Positions 17,779 to 26,546 of a DNA stretch of 45,261 nucleotides are shown here, piece by piece (positions within the stretch are counted from its first letter, which is position 1; every line of letters starts with the position of its first letter). The stretch comes from Lachnospiraceae bacterium (GTDB lineage Bacteria > Bacillota > Clostridia > Lachnospirales > Lachnospiraceae). The stretch covers positions 1-45,261 of the forward strand of contig JAFSDJ010000064.1 in assembly GCA_017436305.1 (NCBI GenBank). The letters run 5' to 3'. A program made the position numbers and the translations under genes. The notes under the pieces were generated by a model that worked only from the letters and a program-made list of their open reading frames with translations, did not search any database and had not been told where the DNA came from.

Positions 17779-18284
17779 TCCGGTTTCCTTTTTTTCTTTT
17801 CTCTAAGCTTTTTAAAAAAGTTTGTGAGCATTTGGCTACATTCTTTTTCCATAATGCCTCTTGTTACTTTTACCTGATGATTAAACTGTTCCATTTCCAA
17901 AAGATTTAAAATAGAACCGCCGCAGCCTGCCTTTGGATTCATGGATGCCATAATCACTTCACTGACTCTGGCCTGTACAATGGCTCCTGCGCACATCTGA
18001 CAGGGCTCTAATGTAACGTACAGGCTACACCCTTCCAAACGCCAGTCTCCTAACTTTTTACTTGCTTTTTTTATGGCAGCAAGCTCTGCGTGAGCCAGTG
18101 TATTTTTGTCGGTATTTCTCCGGTTATAGGCTCTGGCAATAATTTTTCCTTCATAAACGATTACACATCCTATGGGAACCTCTTCTAATGCCTCTGCCTT
18201 TTTGGCCTGCTTAATGGCTTCCTTCATATATTTATCATGAAGGGAATATTCTCTTTTTTCTATCTTTTTTGCTAAATCTGCCAT
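17775..18284 (-). CDS. tadA: tRNA-specific adenosine deaminase TadA
   Basis: TadA converts adenosine 34 to inosine in tRNA-Arg(ACG). The deaminase zinc motifs are plain: NTLAHAELAAIKKA (HAE, with the catalytic Glu) and LEPCQMCAGAIVQA (PCxxC). I start at the ATG at 18284 (169 residues) because AAGGA lies 11 bases upstream. The longer GTG start at 18314 falls in the terminal repeat of an R1 element, and its extra residues (MNSNARILET) are repeat-derived. The gene overlaps the radical SAM gene by 4 bases. The upstream divergent space to 18437 holds the repeat and promoter sequence. Confidence 0.92.
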   Translation of the reverse strand: MADLAKKIEKREYSLHDKYMKEAIKQAKKAEALEEVPIGCVIVYEGKIIARAYNRRNTDKNTLAHAELAAIKKASKKLGDWRLEGCSLYVTLEPCQMCAGAIVQARVSEVIMASMNPKAGCGGSILNLLEMEQFNHQVKVTRGIMEKECSQMLTNFFKKLREKKKRKPE

Positions 18285-18303
18285 AGTCTCTAAAATCCTT
18301 GCA

Positions 18304-18374
18304 TTACTGTTCACACATGAATCATGATATCTCGTAACCTGACAAAAAATATATAGCTACTGTGTAAACATTAA
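18304..18374 (-). repeat. Leader repeat family R1, short copy upstream of tadA
   Basis: This 71-bp unit has imperfect terminal inverted repeats, TTACTGTTCAC (18304-18314) and GTAAACATTAA (18364-18374). On the minus strand it contains ACACAGTAGC, TTGTCAGG and the CATGATT box. It lacks the GGTTTCTGC middle hairpin of the 26.6-kb copy. It points toward tadA. Confidence 0.65.
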
Positions 18375-18437
18375 ATCCTTGCTAACAGTTAAAAACATGA
18401 TACAATAATTTATATCTTAACATAAAGAGGTAACGAT

Positions 18438-19154
18438 ATGCAAATATGCGGTTTAAATAAAACAACTCTATTAGACTATCCGGAACATGTGGCTGCTACT
18501 GTATTTTTAGGTGGCTGTAACTTCCGCTGTCCTTTTTGTCATAACAGCGATTTGGTTCTAAGACCCGATTCTTTACAATTGATTCCAAAAGAAGAGTTTT
18601 TTTCTTTCCTAAAAAAAAGAACTCATATTCTAACAGGGGTATGTGTTAGCGGCGGCGAACCCACACTTTATAAAGAATTGCCTGATTTTATAAAGATAAT
18701 AAAGGATATGGGTTTTTTAGTAAAACTGGATACTAACGGCTCAAATCCTGCTGTTATAGAGCATCTGTTAAAGGAAAATCTGCTAGATTATATTGCAATG
18801 GATATTAAAGGAGAAAAAGAGAAGTATGGGGAAATTGTAGGATTTACCCCCAGAAACAACACAAAAATACAGGATTTCCAAATTGGCCTTATCGAAGCCG
18901 CTGTAGAAATCATTCGAAACAGTGGCATTTTATATGAATTTAGAACCACTGTAATAAAGGAATTTCACACAAAGGAATCCTTTGAAAAGATTGGTTTATG
19001 GTTACATGGAAGTGACAATTATTTTCTCCAGAATTTTGAAAACAGTCCTAACGTTATTTTAGCGGGCTTTCACAGCTATGAAAAAGAGGAACTTCTGGAA
19101 TTCTCCAAAGTTCTTACTCCTCACTTTAAAAAAGTAGGTATCCGGGGAATTTAA
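18438..19154 (+). CDS. NrdG2-type radical SAM activating protein (anaerobic NTP reductase activase family)
   Basis: The 238-residue radical SAM protein has GGCNFRCPFCHNS (Cys27, Cys31, Cys34) near the N-terminus, the SAM-binding GVCVSGGEPTL and the KLDTNGSNP strand. This matches the group annotated as anaerobic ribonucleoside-triphosphate reductase activating protein (NrdG2 form). Such proteins generate a glycyl radical on a partner enzyme. No nrdD or other glycyl radical enzyme is in the window, so the partner must be elsewhere and is not certain. AGAGG precedes the ATG. The 3' end has a short palindrome, GGGGAATT/AATTCCCC (19144-19162), across its stop codon. Confidence 0.85.
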   Translation: MQICGLNKTTLLDYPEHVAATVFLGGCNFRCPFCHNSDLVLRPDSLQLIPKEEFFSFLKKRTHILTGVCVSGGEPTLYKELPDFIKIIKDMGFLVKLDTNGSNPAVIEHLLKENLLDYIAMDIKGEKEKYGEIVGFTPRNNTKIQDFQIGLIEAAVEIIRNSGILYEFRTTVIKEFHTKESFEKIGLWLHGSDNYFLQNFENSPNVILAGFHSYEKEELLEFSKVLTPHFKKVGIRGI

Positions 19155-19163
19155 AATTCCCCT

Positions 19164-19958
19164 CTATGCAAAATAATACCCAAATTCACCTACTGCTTTT
19201 TCATACTCTTCATTTTCAAATCTTCTATCTTCCGGTTTCGCCGGCACGAAATTAGGAAATCCAAACATTGCAGCTACCATTTCTTCTCTGTAATAATAAT
19301 TTCCCGGAACTCCTACTAAAAATTTATCTCCCTCCTTCTTAATTAGAATGTGTCTGTAATTAAAATATCCGTGAAGAAGGAAGCTGTTATGCTCTAATGG
19401 CGCTAAATCCGCAGACAGCTCACTAAGTTCACTGATTCTGGACATATAGTATTCGTTATTTTCTAATACTCTCATTTTGCCTGTTTTTTGTGTATTATCT
19501 TTTTCTATATCTTTTTCTTCCCTGCTTATCCCACTCTCTTCAGTTGGAATACTTTCAATGGTAACACTTTCAATCTCATCCCTGCTAATTTGCTGCATTT
19601 TAATTTCCGGTGCCTTTTTTATTTCCGCAGGTGCTTTTTTTTCGCGTTTTTCACAAATTTTTCTGCAATTCTCCATGAGCAATTCAATTTTCACAGACTC
19701 ATAAGGTTCTCTCCAAGAAAATTCAAAGCTTTTCTGCCAGTCAGCTTTTTCAATTTCCATCCATCTTGTATAAAATGCTTTGTCATTTTGAGACACAACA
19801 AATTTACATTCTATAGGATAAAGACATGGTATTTTCTTTATGTAGATTTCCACTTTTCCGGTATTATTACGGAAAAATATCTTGGCACTGCCTACATTTT
19901 CAACCTGATTTTCCCCATCCTCATAATCCAAATAACGTATATCCCTGTAAAAATCCAA
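19164..19958 (-). CDS. Uncharacterised protein (DUF6128-like, Lachnospiraceae)
   Basis: I recognise this only loosely as the DUF6128 type. The 264-residue protein has a basic/aromatic N-terminal domain (FYRDIRYLDYEDGENQVENV, then strand-rich sequence to about 105). A charged, low-complexity linker covers about 108-165. A C-terminal domain follows with SFLLHGYFNYRHILI, VGVPGNYYYREEMVAAMFGF and a closing FGYYFA. There is no signal peptide or membrane segment. The likely start is the TTG at 19958, because AGGAGG (19965-19970) sits 6 bases before it; the in-frame ATG at 19979 lies upstream of that site and has none of its own. It converges with the NrdG2-type gene. Function is unknown. Confidence 0.7.
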   Translation of the reverse strand: MDFYRDIRYLDYEDGENQVENVGSAKIFFRNNTGKVEIYIKKIPCLYPIECKFVVSQNDKAFYTRWMEIEKADWQKSFEFSWREPYESVKIELLMENCRKICEKREKKAPAEIKKAPEIKMQQISRDEIESVTIESIPTEESGISREEKDIEKDNTQKTGKMRVLENNEYYMSRISELSELSADLAPLEHNSFLLHGYFNYRHILIKKEGDKFLVGVPGNYYYREEMVAAMFGFPNFVPAKPEDRRFENEEYEKAVGEFGYYFA

Positions 19959-20052
19959 AATACCCCTCCTTGTCCACATATTCCACTAACTATATGTATG
20001 CACAAAAAGGGGTATTTATTCCTATTTTTATTACCGTTAGCAACCACTAACT

Positions 20053-21138
20053 TTAATATTCCTGCGTATCTAAATATTTCAGATAGTTCACTACCATCAG
20101 GGCAATTTTCAAGGTCAATGCATCATCAAATACACGAATGTCCAGTCCGGTAGATTTTTGTAATTTTTCTAAACGATACAACAGCGTATTCCTATGAACA
20201 AAAAGCTTTCTGGCTGTTTCCGACACATTCAGATTATTTTCCATAAAGGTATTCACTGTAGTTAAAGTTTCTTCATCTAAATTGTCCGGTCTCTGCTGTC
20301 CAAATATTTCTTCAATAAACATCTGGCACAAATTTACAGGAAGCTGGTAAATAAGACGTCCAATGCCTAAAGTTCCATAGGATACTACATCTTTATCTAC
20401 ATAAAAGATTTTGCCCACATCCAAGGCCATTTTAGCTTCTTTGTAGCTTTTTGAAACATCTTTTAATTCCTCTACAATGTTTCCGTAAGCAACTTTAACC
20501 TTTATCATAGCTTCTGAATTAATCATGTCCACAATGGTGCGGCAAACTTCCTCTGCCTGTTGGTAGCTTTCAGAAGTTTCTAATTGTTTAATAATAATAA
20601 TATTTTTTTCATCTACAGCCGTAACAAAGTCTCCCGCCTGTGGTGAAAACAGGCTTTTAAGCATTTCCAATGCCCCATTATCTTTATCATATTTTGCCTC
20701 TACCAGACAGACTACTCTTGGCACCTGAATATCAATACGCAACTTCTTTGCCCGGTTGTAAATATCAACAAGCAACAGATTATCCAAAATCAAATTCTGG
20801 AAGAAATTATTCCTATCAAACCTTTCTTTATAGGCAATAATCAGGTTTTGAAGCTGGCTTACTGCAATTTTAGCAATAGTATAATCTTCGTTATTATCCT
20901 CACATACTAAAACATAAGCCACTTCCCCTTCATCATATATCTTCAAATACAAATGCCCCGCCACCACCTGGCTGTCTGCCACAGAAGCAATGAACTCCTC
21001 TATGCAAATTCCGTCAATCTGAATATTATGACAGGTATCTGCCACAATATTCCCTGTTTCGTCTACTACGGTAAGTTCCACCTTTGTAATTGCCTTTAAT
21101 TCCTCAATACTGGTCTGAATAACTCCTGCTGATATCAT
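20053..21138 (-). CDS. PucR/CdaR-type transcriptional regulator
   Basis: The 361-residue regulator has an N-terminal sensory region (about 1-110, with VELTVVDETGNIVADTCHN) and a GGDEF-like degenerate middle domain (about 130-270). The C-terminal helix-turn-helix of the PucR/CdaR class is NVSETARKLFVHRNTLLYRL. Relatives respond to metabolites such as sugar acids or purines. Here the neighbour upstream on the same strand is an msmK-like sugar ABC ATPase, which suggests a carbon-uptake link, but a terminator separates them. GAGGAGG lies about 12 bases before the ATG. The target is unknown. Confidence 0.83.
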   Translation of the reverse strand: MISAGVIQTSIEELKAITKVELTVVDETGNIVADTCHNIQIDGICIEEFIASVADSQVVAGHLYLKIYDEGEVAYVLVCEDNNEDYTIAKIAVSQLQNLIIAYKERFDRNNFFQNLILDNLLLVDIYNRAKKLRIDIQVPRVVCLVEAKYDKDNGALEMLKSLFSPQAGDFVTAVDEKNIIIIKQLETSESYQQAEEVCRTIVDMINSEAMIKVKVAYGNIVEELKDVSKSYKEAKMALDVGKIFYVDKDVVSYGTLGIGRLIYQLPVNLCQMFIEEIFGQQRPDNLDEETLTTVNTFMENNLNVSETARKLFVHRNTLLYRLEKLQKSTGLDIRVFDDALTLKIALMVVNYLKYLDTQEY

Positions 21139-21218
21139 CTACTGCCTAATCCTCCTCGTCACCTAAGGCGACACTTTCTATAATTTAGTCCCTCTTCTAA
21201 AAGGAACTTCTCAATTTT

Positions 21219-21247
21219 AAAAAGGGGAGATACCAACGTATCTCCCC
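21219..21247 (-). terminator. Intrinsic terminator after the msmK-like gene
   Basis: The arms GGGGAGATA and TATCTCCCC have a 6-base loop and are followed on the minus strand by TTTTT. The hairpin sits just after the ABC ATPase stop codon. Confidence 0.9.
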
Positions 21248-21261
21248 TCTATAGTTAAATT

Positions 21262-22374
21262 CTAGTTTGTAATAATCATCTCTGTTTCTTTGTCAAAGAT
21301 GTGAATCTTTTCAACATCAATTGCAAACTTAACGATGTCGCCAGGTCTAGCTGTTGTACGAGAATCAACTCTAGCTGTCATTGGGAACTCTTCTAAATCA
21401 AAGTATAAGTAAACTTCTGCACCAAGTAATTCATATACTTTTACAGTTGCTTCAAATGTGCTCTGTGGAGAAGCTTCTACCATCATTTCTGAATCATATA
21501 CATCTTCCGGACGGATACCAAATGTAACTGTTCTTCCATTGTAACCGCCTTCGATTAACTTTTTAGATTTTGCAGGTGGAAGTGGAATGAAGTGACCAGC
21601 TACTTTTAATACTGCTGTATCATCTACAACTTCTACTACTGCATCTAAGAAGTTCATCTGTGGTGAACCCATGAAACCAGCAACGAATAAGTTGTTTGGT
21701 TTAGAGTATAAGTTCTGTGGTGTATCAACCTGCTGTACAATACCATCTTTCATAACTACGATTCTTGTACCAAGTGTCATAGCTTCTGTCTGGTCATGTG
21801 TTACGTAGATAATGGTAGTACCTAATCTCTGATGTAATTTTGCAATTTCGATACGCATCTGTACACGAAGTTTTGCATCTAAGTTTGAAAGTGGTTCGTC
21901 CATAAGGAATACTTTAGGATTACGAACGATAGCACGACCCATAGCAACACGCTGTCTCTGACCACCTGATAAAGCTTTTGGTTTACGATCAAGAAGTGGA
22001 GTTAAGTCAAGAATCTTAGCTGCTTCTTTAACCATTTTGTCGATTTCATCTTTTGGTACTTTTCTTAATTTAAGACCGAAAGCCATGTTATCATAAACTG
22101 ACATATGTGGATATAACGCATAGTTCTGGAATACCATTGCGATATCTCTGTCTTTTGGTTCTACATCGTTTACTAATTTATCACCGATTCTCAGTTCACC
22201 TGAAGAAATATCTTCAAGACCTGCGATCATACGAAGTGTAGTAGATTTACCACATCCTGAAGGTCCTACAAAAATGATGAATTCCTGATCTGCGATTTCA
22301 AGGTTGAAATCTTTAACTGCTTCAAATCCGTTTGGATATACTTTACAAACGTTTTTTAAAGATAAACTTGCCAT
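21262..22374 (-). CDS. msmK: Sugar ABC transporter ATP-binding protein (UgpC/MsmK/MalK family)
   Basis: The 370-residue CUT1-type ATPase has Walker A GPSGCGKST (about 36-44), the Q-loop VFQNYALYPHMSVYDN, the signature LSGGQRQRVAMGRA, Walker B VFLMDEPLSNLDAKL, the H-loop YVTHDQTEAM and a C-terminal TOBE/regulatory domain. No permease or binding-protein genes are adjacent. This fits the known MsmK arrangement, in which one ATPase serves several sugar importers. Its codon use looks smoother than that of its neighbours, as in a highly expressed gene. It has its own terminator. The ribosome site is an AGGAGG-type sequence 7 bases upstream. Confidence 0.9.
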   Translation of the reverse strand: MASLSLKNVCKVYPNGFEAVKDFNLEIADQEFIIFVGPSGCGKSTTLRMIAGLEDISSGELRIGDKLVNDVEPKDRDIAMVFQNYALYPHMSVYDNMAFGLKLRKVPKDEIDKMVKEAAKILDLTPLLDRKPKALSGGQRQRVAMGRAIVRNPKVFLMDEPLSNLDAKLRVQMRIEIAKLHQRLGTTIIYVTHDQTEAMTLGTRIVVMKDGIVQQVDTPQNLYSKPNNLFVAGFMGSPQMNFLDAVVEVVDDTAVLKVAGHFIPLPPAKSKKLIEGGYNGRTVTFGIRPEDVYDSEMMVEASPQSTFEATVKVYELLGAEVYLYFDLEEFPMTARVDSRTTARPGDIVKFAIDVEKIHIFDKETEMIITN

Positions 22375-22515
22375 TTAAATTTTCCTCCTAAAATTTGCAT
22401 TCTTCTCACGGCTGTTAAAAACCCTATTGCAAGTATATAATAAGCGTGAGTTTTTGCCTATACTCTTATTACACAAAGATTTTAATTTTTCCTATACATG
22501 TTGCCCAAAATCCTT

Positions 22516-23988
22516 TTATTCTTCTCCATAAAAAGCCAACTGGTTTTTGCCCCGTTTCTTTGCCAGATAAAGCCCTTTATCCGCTGCTTTGTATAAATCC
22601 TGAAAATTATCTGCATCCCTTGAAAAAACTGCACAACCAATACTTGCTGTTACTTTATATTTAGAATATTGTCCTACCTTCATATCCTTAAATATACCTG
22701 CAACTTTATCTGCTTCTTTCTTTAAAGTAGCATCATCTTTAATGTCCTTTAAAAAAATAACAAATTCATCTCCACCAAGTCTTCCTATAATATCTGTCAT
22801 ACGAAACTCTGCTTTTAAACGCATTCCAATTGTACGCAGTACCTCGTCTCCAAAGGCATGACCTCTTGTGTCATTAATCTTTTTAAAGTTATCAATATCT
22901 AAAACAAACATAAGTGCCTGCCCATCAGGATTTTCAGCTATATATTCTTTAATCTTTCGCTCTGTTGCCATTTTATTATTTAGCTCTGTGAGCTGGTCTG
23001 TATCTGCCTTGGCTTCCAGTTCTTTGTTCTCATTGTAATATTTTAACTTGCTTAATACATTCATAACTACTACCAGAGTAAAAAATATTGCAAGGGCAAT
23101 CACCATATTAATTACCATAGTCCGGGTTGCAGACCATGCGCTGTTTCTCATAATCTCCACGTAATGGTTAGTAATACCCATAACGAAGCTCCATTCCCCA
23201 ATATCCAGAGCTGTAAAAGCACAATATATCTCCTTGCCATCAACGGGTACTACAATATTTCCCTTATCTTCCAGAGAAATATGTTCCTTTACTTTTTCAA
23301 TGGATTTTGAGGACACTTTTACTTCTTCCATATAATCATAAAAGTTTTCCACAGAAGACAGCTTTGAAGTACTGGAATAAATCATGTTACCCTCTGCATC
23401 TATAAGGGCAAACCAGGTTCTTCCATCATAATCGGAAATGTTAATATATTTTTTTAATAAATCCGGTTTTAAATAGGAAATTACATATCCGTTTTTACGA
23501 TTTAATGGTGTAGCAACAGCAATGGCAGAATTATTGCTAATACCATCATCCTTTAAATATATGTAATAGGTTCCCATTCCCATATTGTTTAAATGAAACT
23601 CTTCAATATTAATCTGAACAGGTTCCCCCATATTGGAAATACCTTTTCCATTTTCATCAACCATAACAGCTGCATAAGTAAGGTTTGTACTTAACAGGGC
23701 AGATAAGTACTGTTGTACCTGCTCATCCTCTCCCACTTCTTCCTTATCCAGTAAAACTGCAATAGGATCCTGGGCATCCCCTACCTGCTTTAAATAACCG
23801 GATGCCTTGGTACTATACCCTTTCATAACTGCATTAATTCCTGCTTCTGTTTCCCGATTTACCCGTTCACTTTGAGTTGTTCCATAGTGATAAAGCATCA
23901 GAGTTACTACAACAAAAAACACTATTGCAGGAACAATCCATTGCAGCAAAATATTCTTTTTAGCTGAATTTTGTTTTCTCTTTCCCAC
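22516..23988 (-). CDS. Membrane diguanylate cyclase (extracellular sensor plus GGDEF)
   Basis: The 490-residue protein has a membrane segment at about 15-33, an extracytoplasmic Cache-like sensor (about 40-275), a second membrane segment (about 290-310) and a GGDEF domain (about 340-488). The active-site motif is RLGGDEFVIF. The inhibitory I-site RMTD lies exactly five residues before GGDEF, so feedback by cyclic-di-GMP is likely. The enzyme should make cyclic-di-GMP from GTP in response to an outside ligand. It follows a YesL-like gene and an HD-GYP gene on the same strand with short gaps, forming a c-di-GMP cluster. Confidence 0.9.
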   Translation of the reverse strand: MGKRKQNSAKKNILLQWIVPAIVFFVVVTLMLYHYGTTQSERVNRETEAGINAVMKGYSTKASGYLKQVGDAQDPIAVLLDKEEVGEDEQVQQYLSALLSTNLTYAAVMVDENGKGISNMGEPVQINIEEFHLNNMGMGTYYIYLKDDGISNNSAIAVATPLNRKNGYVISYLKPDLLKKYINISDYDGRTWFALIDAEGNMIYSSTSKLSSVENFYDYMEEVKVSSKSIEKVKEHISLEDKGNIVVPVDGKEIYCAFTALDIGEWSFVMGITNHYVEIMRNSAWSATRTMVINMVIALAIFFTLVVVMNVLSKLKYYNENKELEAKADTDQLTELNNKMATERKIKEYIAENPDGQALMFVLDIDNFKKINDTRGHAFGDEVLRTIGMRLKAEFRMTDIIGRLGGDEFVIFLKDIKDDATLKKEADKVAGIFKDMKVGQYSKYKVTASIGCAVFSRDADNFQDLYKAADKGLYLAKKRGKNQLAFYGEE

Positions 23989-24045
23989 TGACGTTCACCT
24001 GTAATGGATTTCTCCATTCTCTTCCTGTCTCTCTCGTTTCCTCAA

Positions 24046-24699
24046 TCAGTTTCCAATCTCTTCGGTTCTATCTTCCTCTGTTTCTTCCTTAGGCTCAAAT
24101 TTTTTAAAAATAGGCCCCATAATACATGCATTTGTATAGCTTACAACGGAAAATCCCAGCCCCATAACCAGTGGCAGCCATTTTAACGAAGATAATAGCA
24201 AATAAATTGGAATAATACAAAAAATAAGCATTACCAATGTTTTTGGAATCTGTAAAATACTAATAAAAAGCGCATTTTTCATTGTATTTTTAATAGTATT
24301 TTCAAATCTGGAAAGCACCGGAAATACATATAAAAATTCAAATGAAAATAATAGGACCCCAATATAAACAATACATTGTACAACCTGCACAAAGCTTCCT
24401 TCCATACGATTAATAAGAATAAATTCTCCACCTATTACAATTCCGATAAAAAATAAAATAAGCCATATAACCGTAGACTGCTTAAAATTTTCTTTAAAGG
24501 ATCGAAAGAAATCTTTGGTTACGTATCCTTCTTCCTCTTTTGCCATACGCAAAGATACATAATAAAGAGCTGTTGTAGCAGCACCTATAGTAAAAACAGG
24601 AATACAGCATACAAGATAAAGGACATTTAAAATAACCAAATCTGCTGCCTTATTTAGAAATGTCATAACTGGTCCATCCAGATTAAATAAACTTCTCAT
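24046..24699 (-). CDS. YesL-like integral membrane protein (DUF624)
   Basis: The 217-residue hydrophobic protein has about five membrane segments. Examples are AADLVILNVLYLVCCIPVFTIG, which begins near residue 18, and the FIGIVIGGEF, IVYIGVLLFSFEFLYVFPVL and LVMLIFCIIPIYLLL regions. The pattern fits the YesL/DUF624 family. Members often lie beside sugar uptake genes and their role is unknown. Here it lies between an HD-GYP gene (3 bases upstream) and the diguanylate cyclase. The last residues are acidic and charged. Confidence 0.8.
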   Translation of the reverse strand: MRSLFNLDGPVMTFLNKAADLVILNVLYLVCCIPVFTIGAATTALYYVSLRMAKEEEGYVTKDFFRSFKENFKQSTVIWLILFFIGIVIGGEFILINRMEGSFVQVVQCIVYIGVLLFSFEFLYVFPVLSRFENTIKNTMKNALFISILQIPKTLVMLIFCIIPIYLLLSSLKWLPLVMGLGFSVVSYTNACIMGPIFKKFEPKEETEEDRTEEIGN

Positions 24700-24702
24700 C
24701 TG

Positions 24703-25965
24703 TTAATCTCTTCCTTTTCCTTTAAAAGTCCCGTATACTTGAGAAAATTTTTCATTCATCTGCTTGTGGCGTAAAAGCATCTGTTCAGACTCTTCTTTTG
24801 CCTTCTTTATAATATAATCGTAATTTTCAGATACGACCTTTACAATTTCTTTGCTAAGCCCATTTTCAGATGCTTCTTCATTTAAGCTTGCGATGATTTC
24901 CTGCTTACTCATAGGTTTTCTATGCAGACGGGTATTTAACATAGCTGTCATAGCATCTGCTACCTGAAGTATTTTCTGGGACTGATTTAACTCACTGCCT
25001 TTTAATCCTTTTGGATAACCTTTTCCATCTAACCGTTCATGATGAGCCAAAGCAATGGCTAATACCTCTTTATCCATGCGGTTTTCCAAAATGCGTTCTG
25101 TCACTTCCACATGTGTTTCCATTAATTCTCTGTCTTCCTTACTGAAGATTTTTTCAGAGTCAATTAAAGATTTTGGAATGGCAAGCATACCTATATCGTG
25201 TAACAATGCCCCATAATAAAGTTTTACAATGGCAGCTTTATCAAACTCCATAAATTTTGCTATTTCTTCACAAATGCAAACACAGGTTACACTGTCTACA
25301 ACCTTATACTTACTTCGAAAACTTAAGCAGTACATAAGCATTTCCATAGCCTGCTTCTTTTCTTCGTTGGTAAACATGATGTAATCCATGAGCTCATCCA
25401 GCTCTTCTTCGTACTCATCTGTTTCAATTTTGTGAAATATGTTATATTTTAGTTGTGCCTGCGAAAAAAGACTGATGGCTTCTTCGGCATATTTCGTTCC
25501 TGCATGCTGATTGAACATGGAATAATCAAATTTGCTGCCTAAAGCATTGTGATAAATATCTACTTTTTCTGCAAAATTTATGTAACCTGCAATATCCTTA
25601 TATGGAAAATCAAGCTGTTTCAATCCCGAATAATCCAAATTGTGATATAGAAGAATTTTGGCCTTCTCTTTTAACGGAGATAAATTATTTATAAACAAAT
25701 ATCCATAAATCGAATGGGGAAGGGGCTCTCTCATTTCAAGACGAAGCATATCCCCCAGGTTATCGGTTTTATAAGCACCAATATCGTGTAAAGTAGCTAA
25801 CATGGCAAACTCAGCCATTTCAAATTTCTCAAAATTTCCTTTACATTCCATCATTTTATAAACAATATAAGCCGTCCTTGAGCCGTGCTTCATTAGCCGC
25901 TTGTCAATAAGCTTTAACGTATCTCTTGTCAACAAAAAAATGTTTTTACTACTAATAAAATCCAT
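24703..25965 (-). CDS. HD-GYP domain protein with an extra N-terminal HD domain
   Basis: The 420-residue cytoplasmic protein holds two HD-type domains. The C-terminal one is a full HD-GYP domain with ALLHDIGMLAIP and AHHERLDGKGYP, the signature of cyclic-di-GMP phosphodiesterases with metal ligands present. The N-terminal one (about 15-150) has MLATLHDIGAYKTD and ILLYHNLDYSG, so it keeps HD but lacks GYP. It is the first gene of the set HD-GYP, YesL-like, GGDEF and would degrade what the cyclase makes. AGGAGG lies before the ATG. No sensor domain is present, so input may come through the YesL-like protein. Confidence 0.88.
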   Translation of the reverse strand: MDFISSKNIFLLTRDTLKLIDKRLMKHGSRTAYIVYKMMECKGNFEKFEMAEFAMLATLHDIGAYKTDNLGDMLRLEMREPLPHSIYGYLFINNLSPLKEKAKILLYHNLDYSGLKQLDFPYKDIAGYINFAEKVDIYHNALGSKFDYSMFNQHAGTKYAEEAISLFSQAQLKYNIFHKIETDEYEEELDELMDYIMFTNEEKKQAMEMLMYCLSFRSKYKVVDSVTCVCICEEIAKFMEFDKAAIVKLYYGALLHDIGMLAIPKSLIDSEKIFSKEDRELMETHVEVTERILENRMDKEVLAIALAHHERLDGKGYPKGLKGSELNQSQKILQVADAMTAMLNTRLHRKPMSKQEIIASLNEEASENGLSKEIVKVVSENYDYIIKKAKEESEQMLLRHKQMNEKFSQVYGTFKGKGRD

Positions 25966-26042
25966 AACCCCCAGCCTCCTAACCTATACTATCAAAAAAA
26001 CTGATTCTTTTCAATGTATTGCTTCATTAGTTTCTATAAATT

Positions 26043-26522
26043 TTATAAAAATAAAATCATGGGCGTATAGCGTACTCCTTCTTTTTCCTGCTCTTTGTCC
26101 GTATCCTGAAAACCCAGTTTGTGATAAAAACCTACTCCATAAGGGGATGAGTTAACTGTTACTTTAAACTCACCCATTTCCGTTATGAGGTACTTTTTTA
26201 AATACTCTATCAAAGCCCTGCCTACACCTTGATAATGGTACCTTGCATCTACAAAAAGGAGGGATATATGGGTACAGTCCCGAAGGCTTATCATACCAAT
26301 GTTTTTCCCTTTATAAAAAGCACCAAATATTTGGTAATACCCCCTTAAAAACATTTTATAAAGAGTAGGATCCGTAATAAAATCCTGAAAACTTTTAATG
26401 CCTTCTTCTGTATAATCCTCTGCCTCAAAGCGCAAAAAGGTTTTCCACACTATCCCCATCACATCCTCGTATTCATCCTGATATATAGAGCGTATCTGTA
26501 GCTTTTTGCTTTCTAATTCCAT
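26043..26522 (-). CDS. GNAT-family N-acetyltransferase
   Basis: The 159-residue acetyltransferase shows LLFVDARYHYQGVGRALIEYL, the acetyl-CoA pyrophosphate loop (QGVGRA), and a C-terminal YGVGFYHKLGFQDTD motif. The substrate is unknown. It lies about 77 bases upstream of the HD-GYP gene on the same strand and could be the first gene of that unit. Its own leader contains a full R1 element (26547-26674) and an unusually long T-run just before the start. Confidence 0.83.
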   Translation of the reverse strand: MELESKKLQIRSIYQDEYEDVMGIVWKTFLRFEAEDYTEEGIKSFQDFITDPTLYKMFLRGYYQIFGAFYKGKNIGMISLRDCTHISLLFVDARYHYQGVGRALIEYLKKYLITEMGEFKVTVNSSPYGVGFYHKLGFQDTDKEQEKEGVRYTPMILFL

Positions 26523-26546
26523 AGTATCCCTCTTTTTTTTTTATAC

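Noticed and set aside
19144-19162. GGGGAATT/AATTCCCC palindrome as a terminator
   Set aside because: No T-run follows on either strand; it overlaps the stop codon of the NrdG2-type gene and may be chance.
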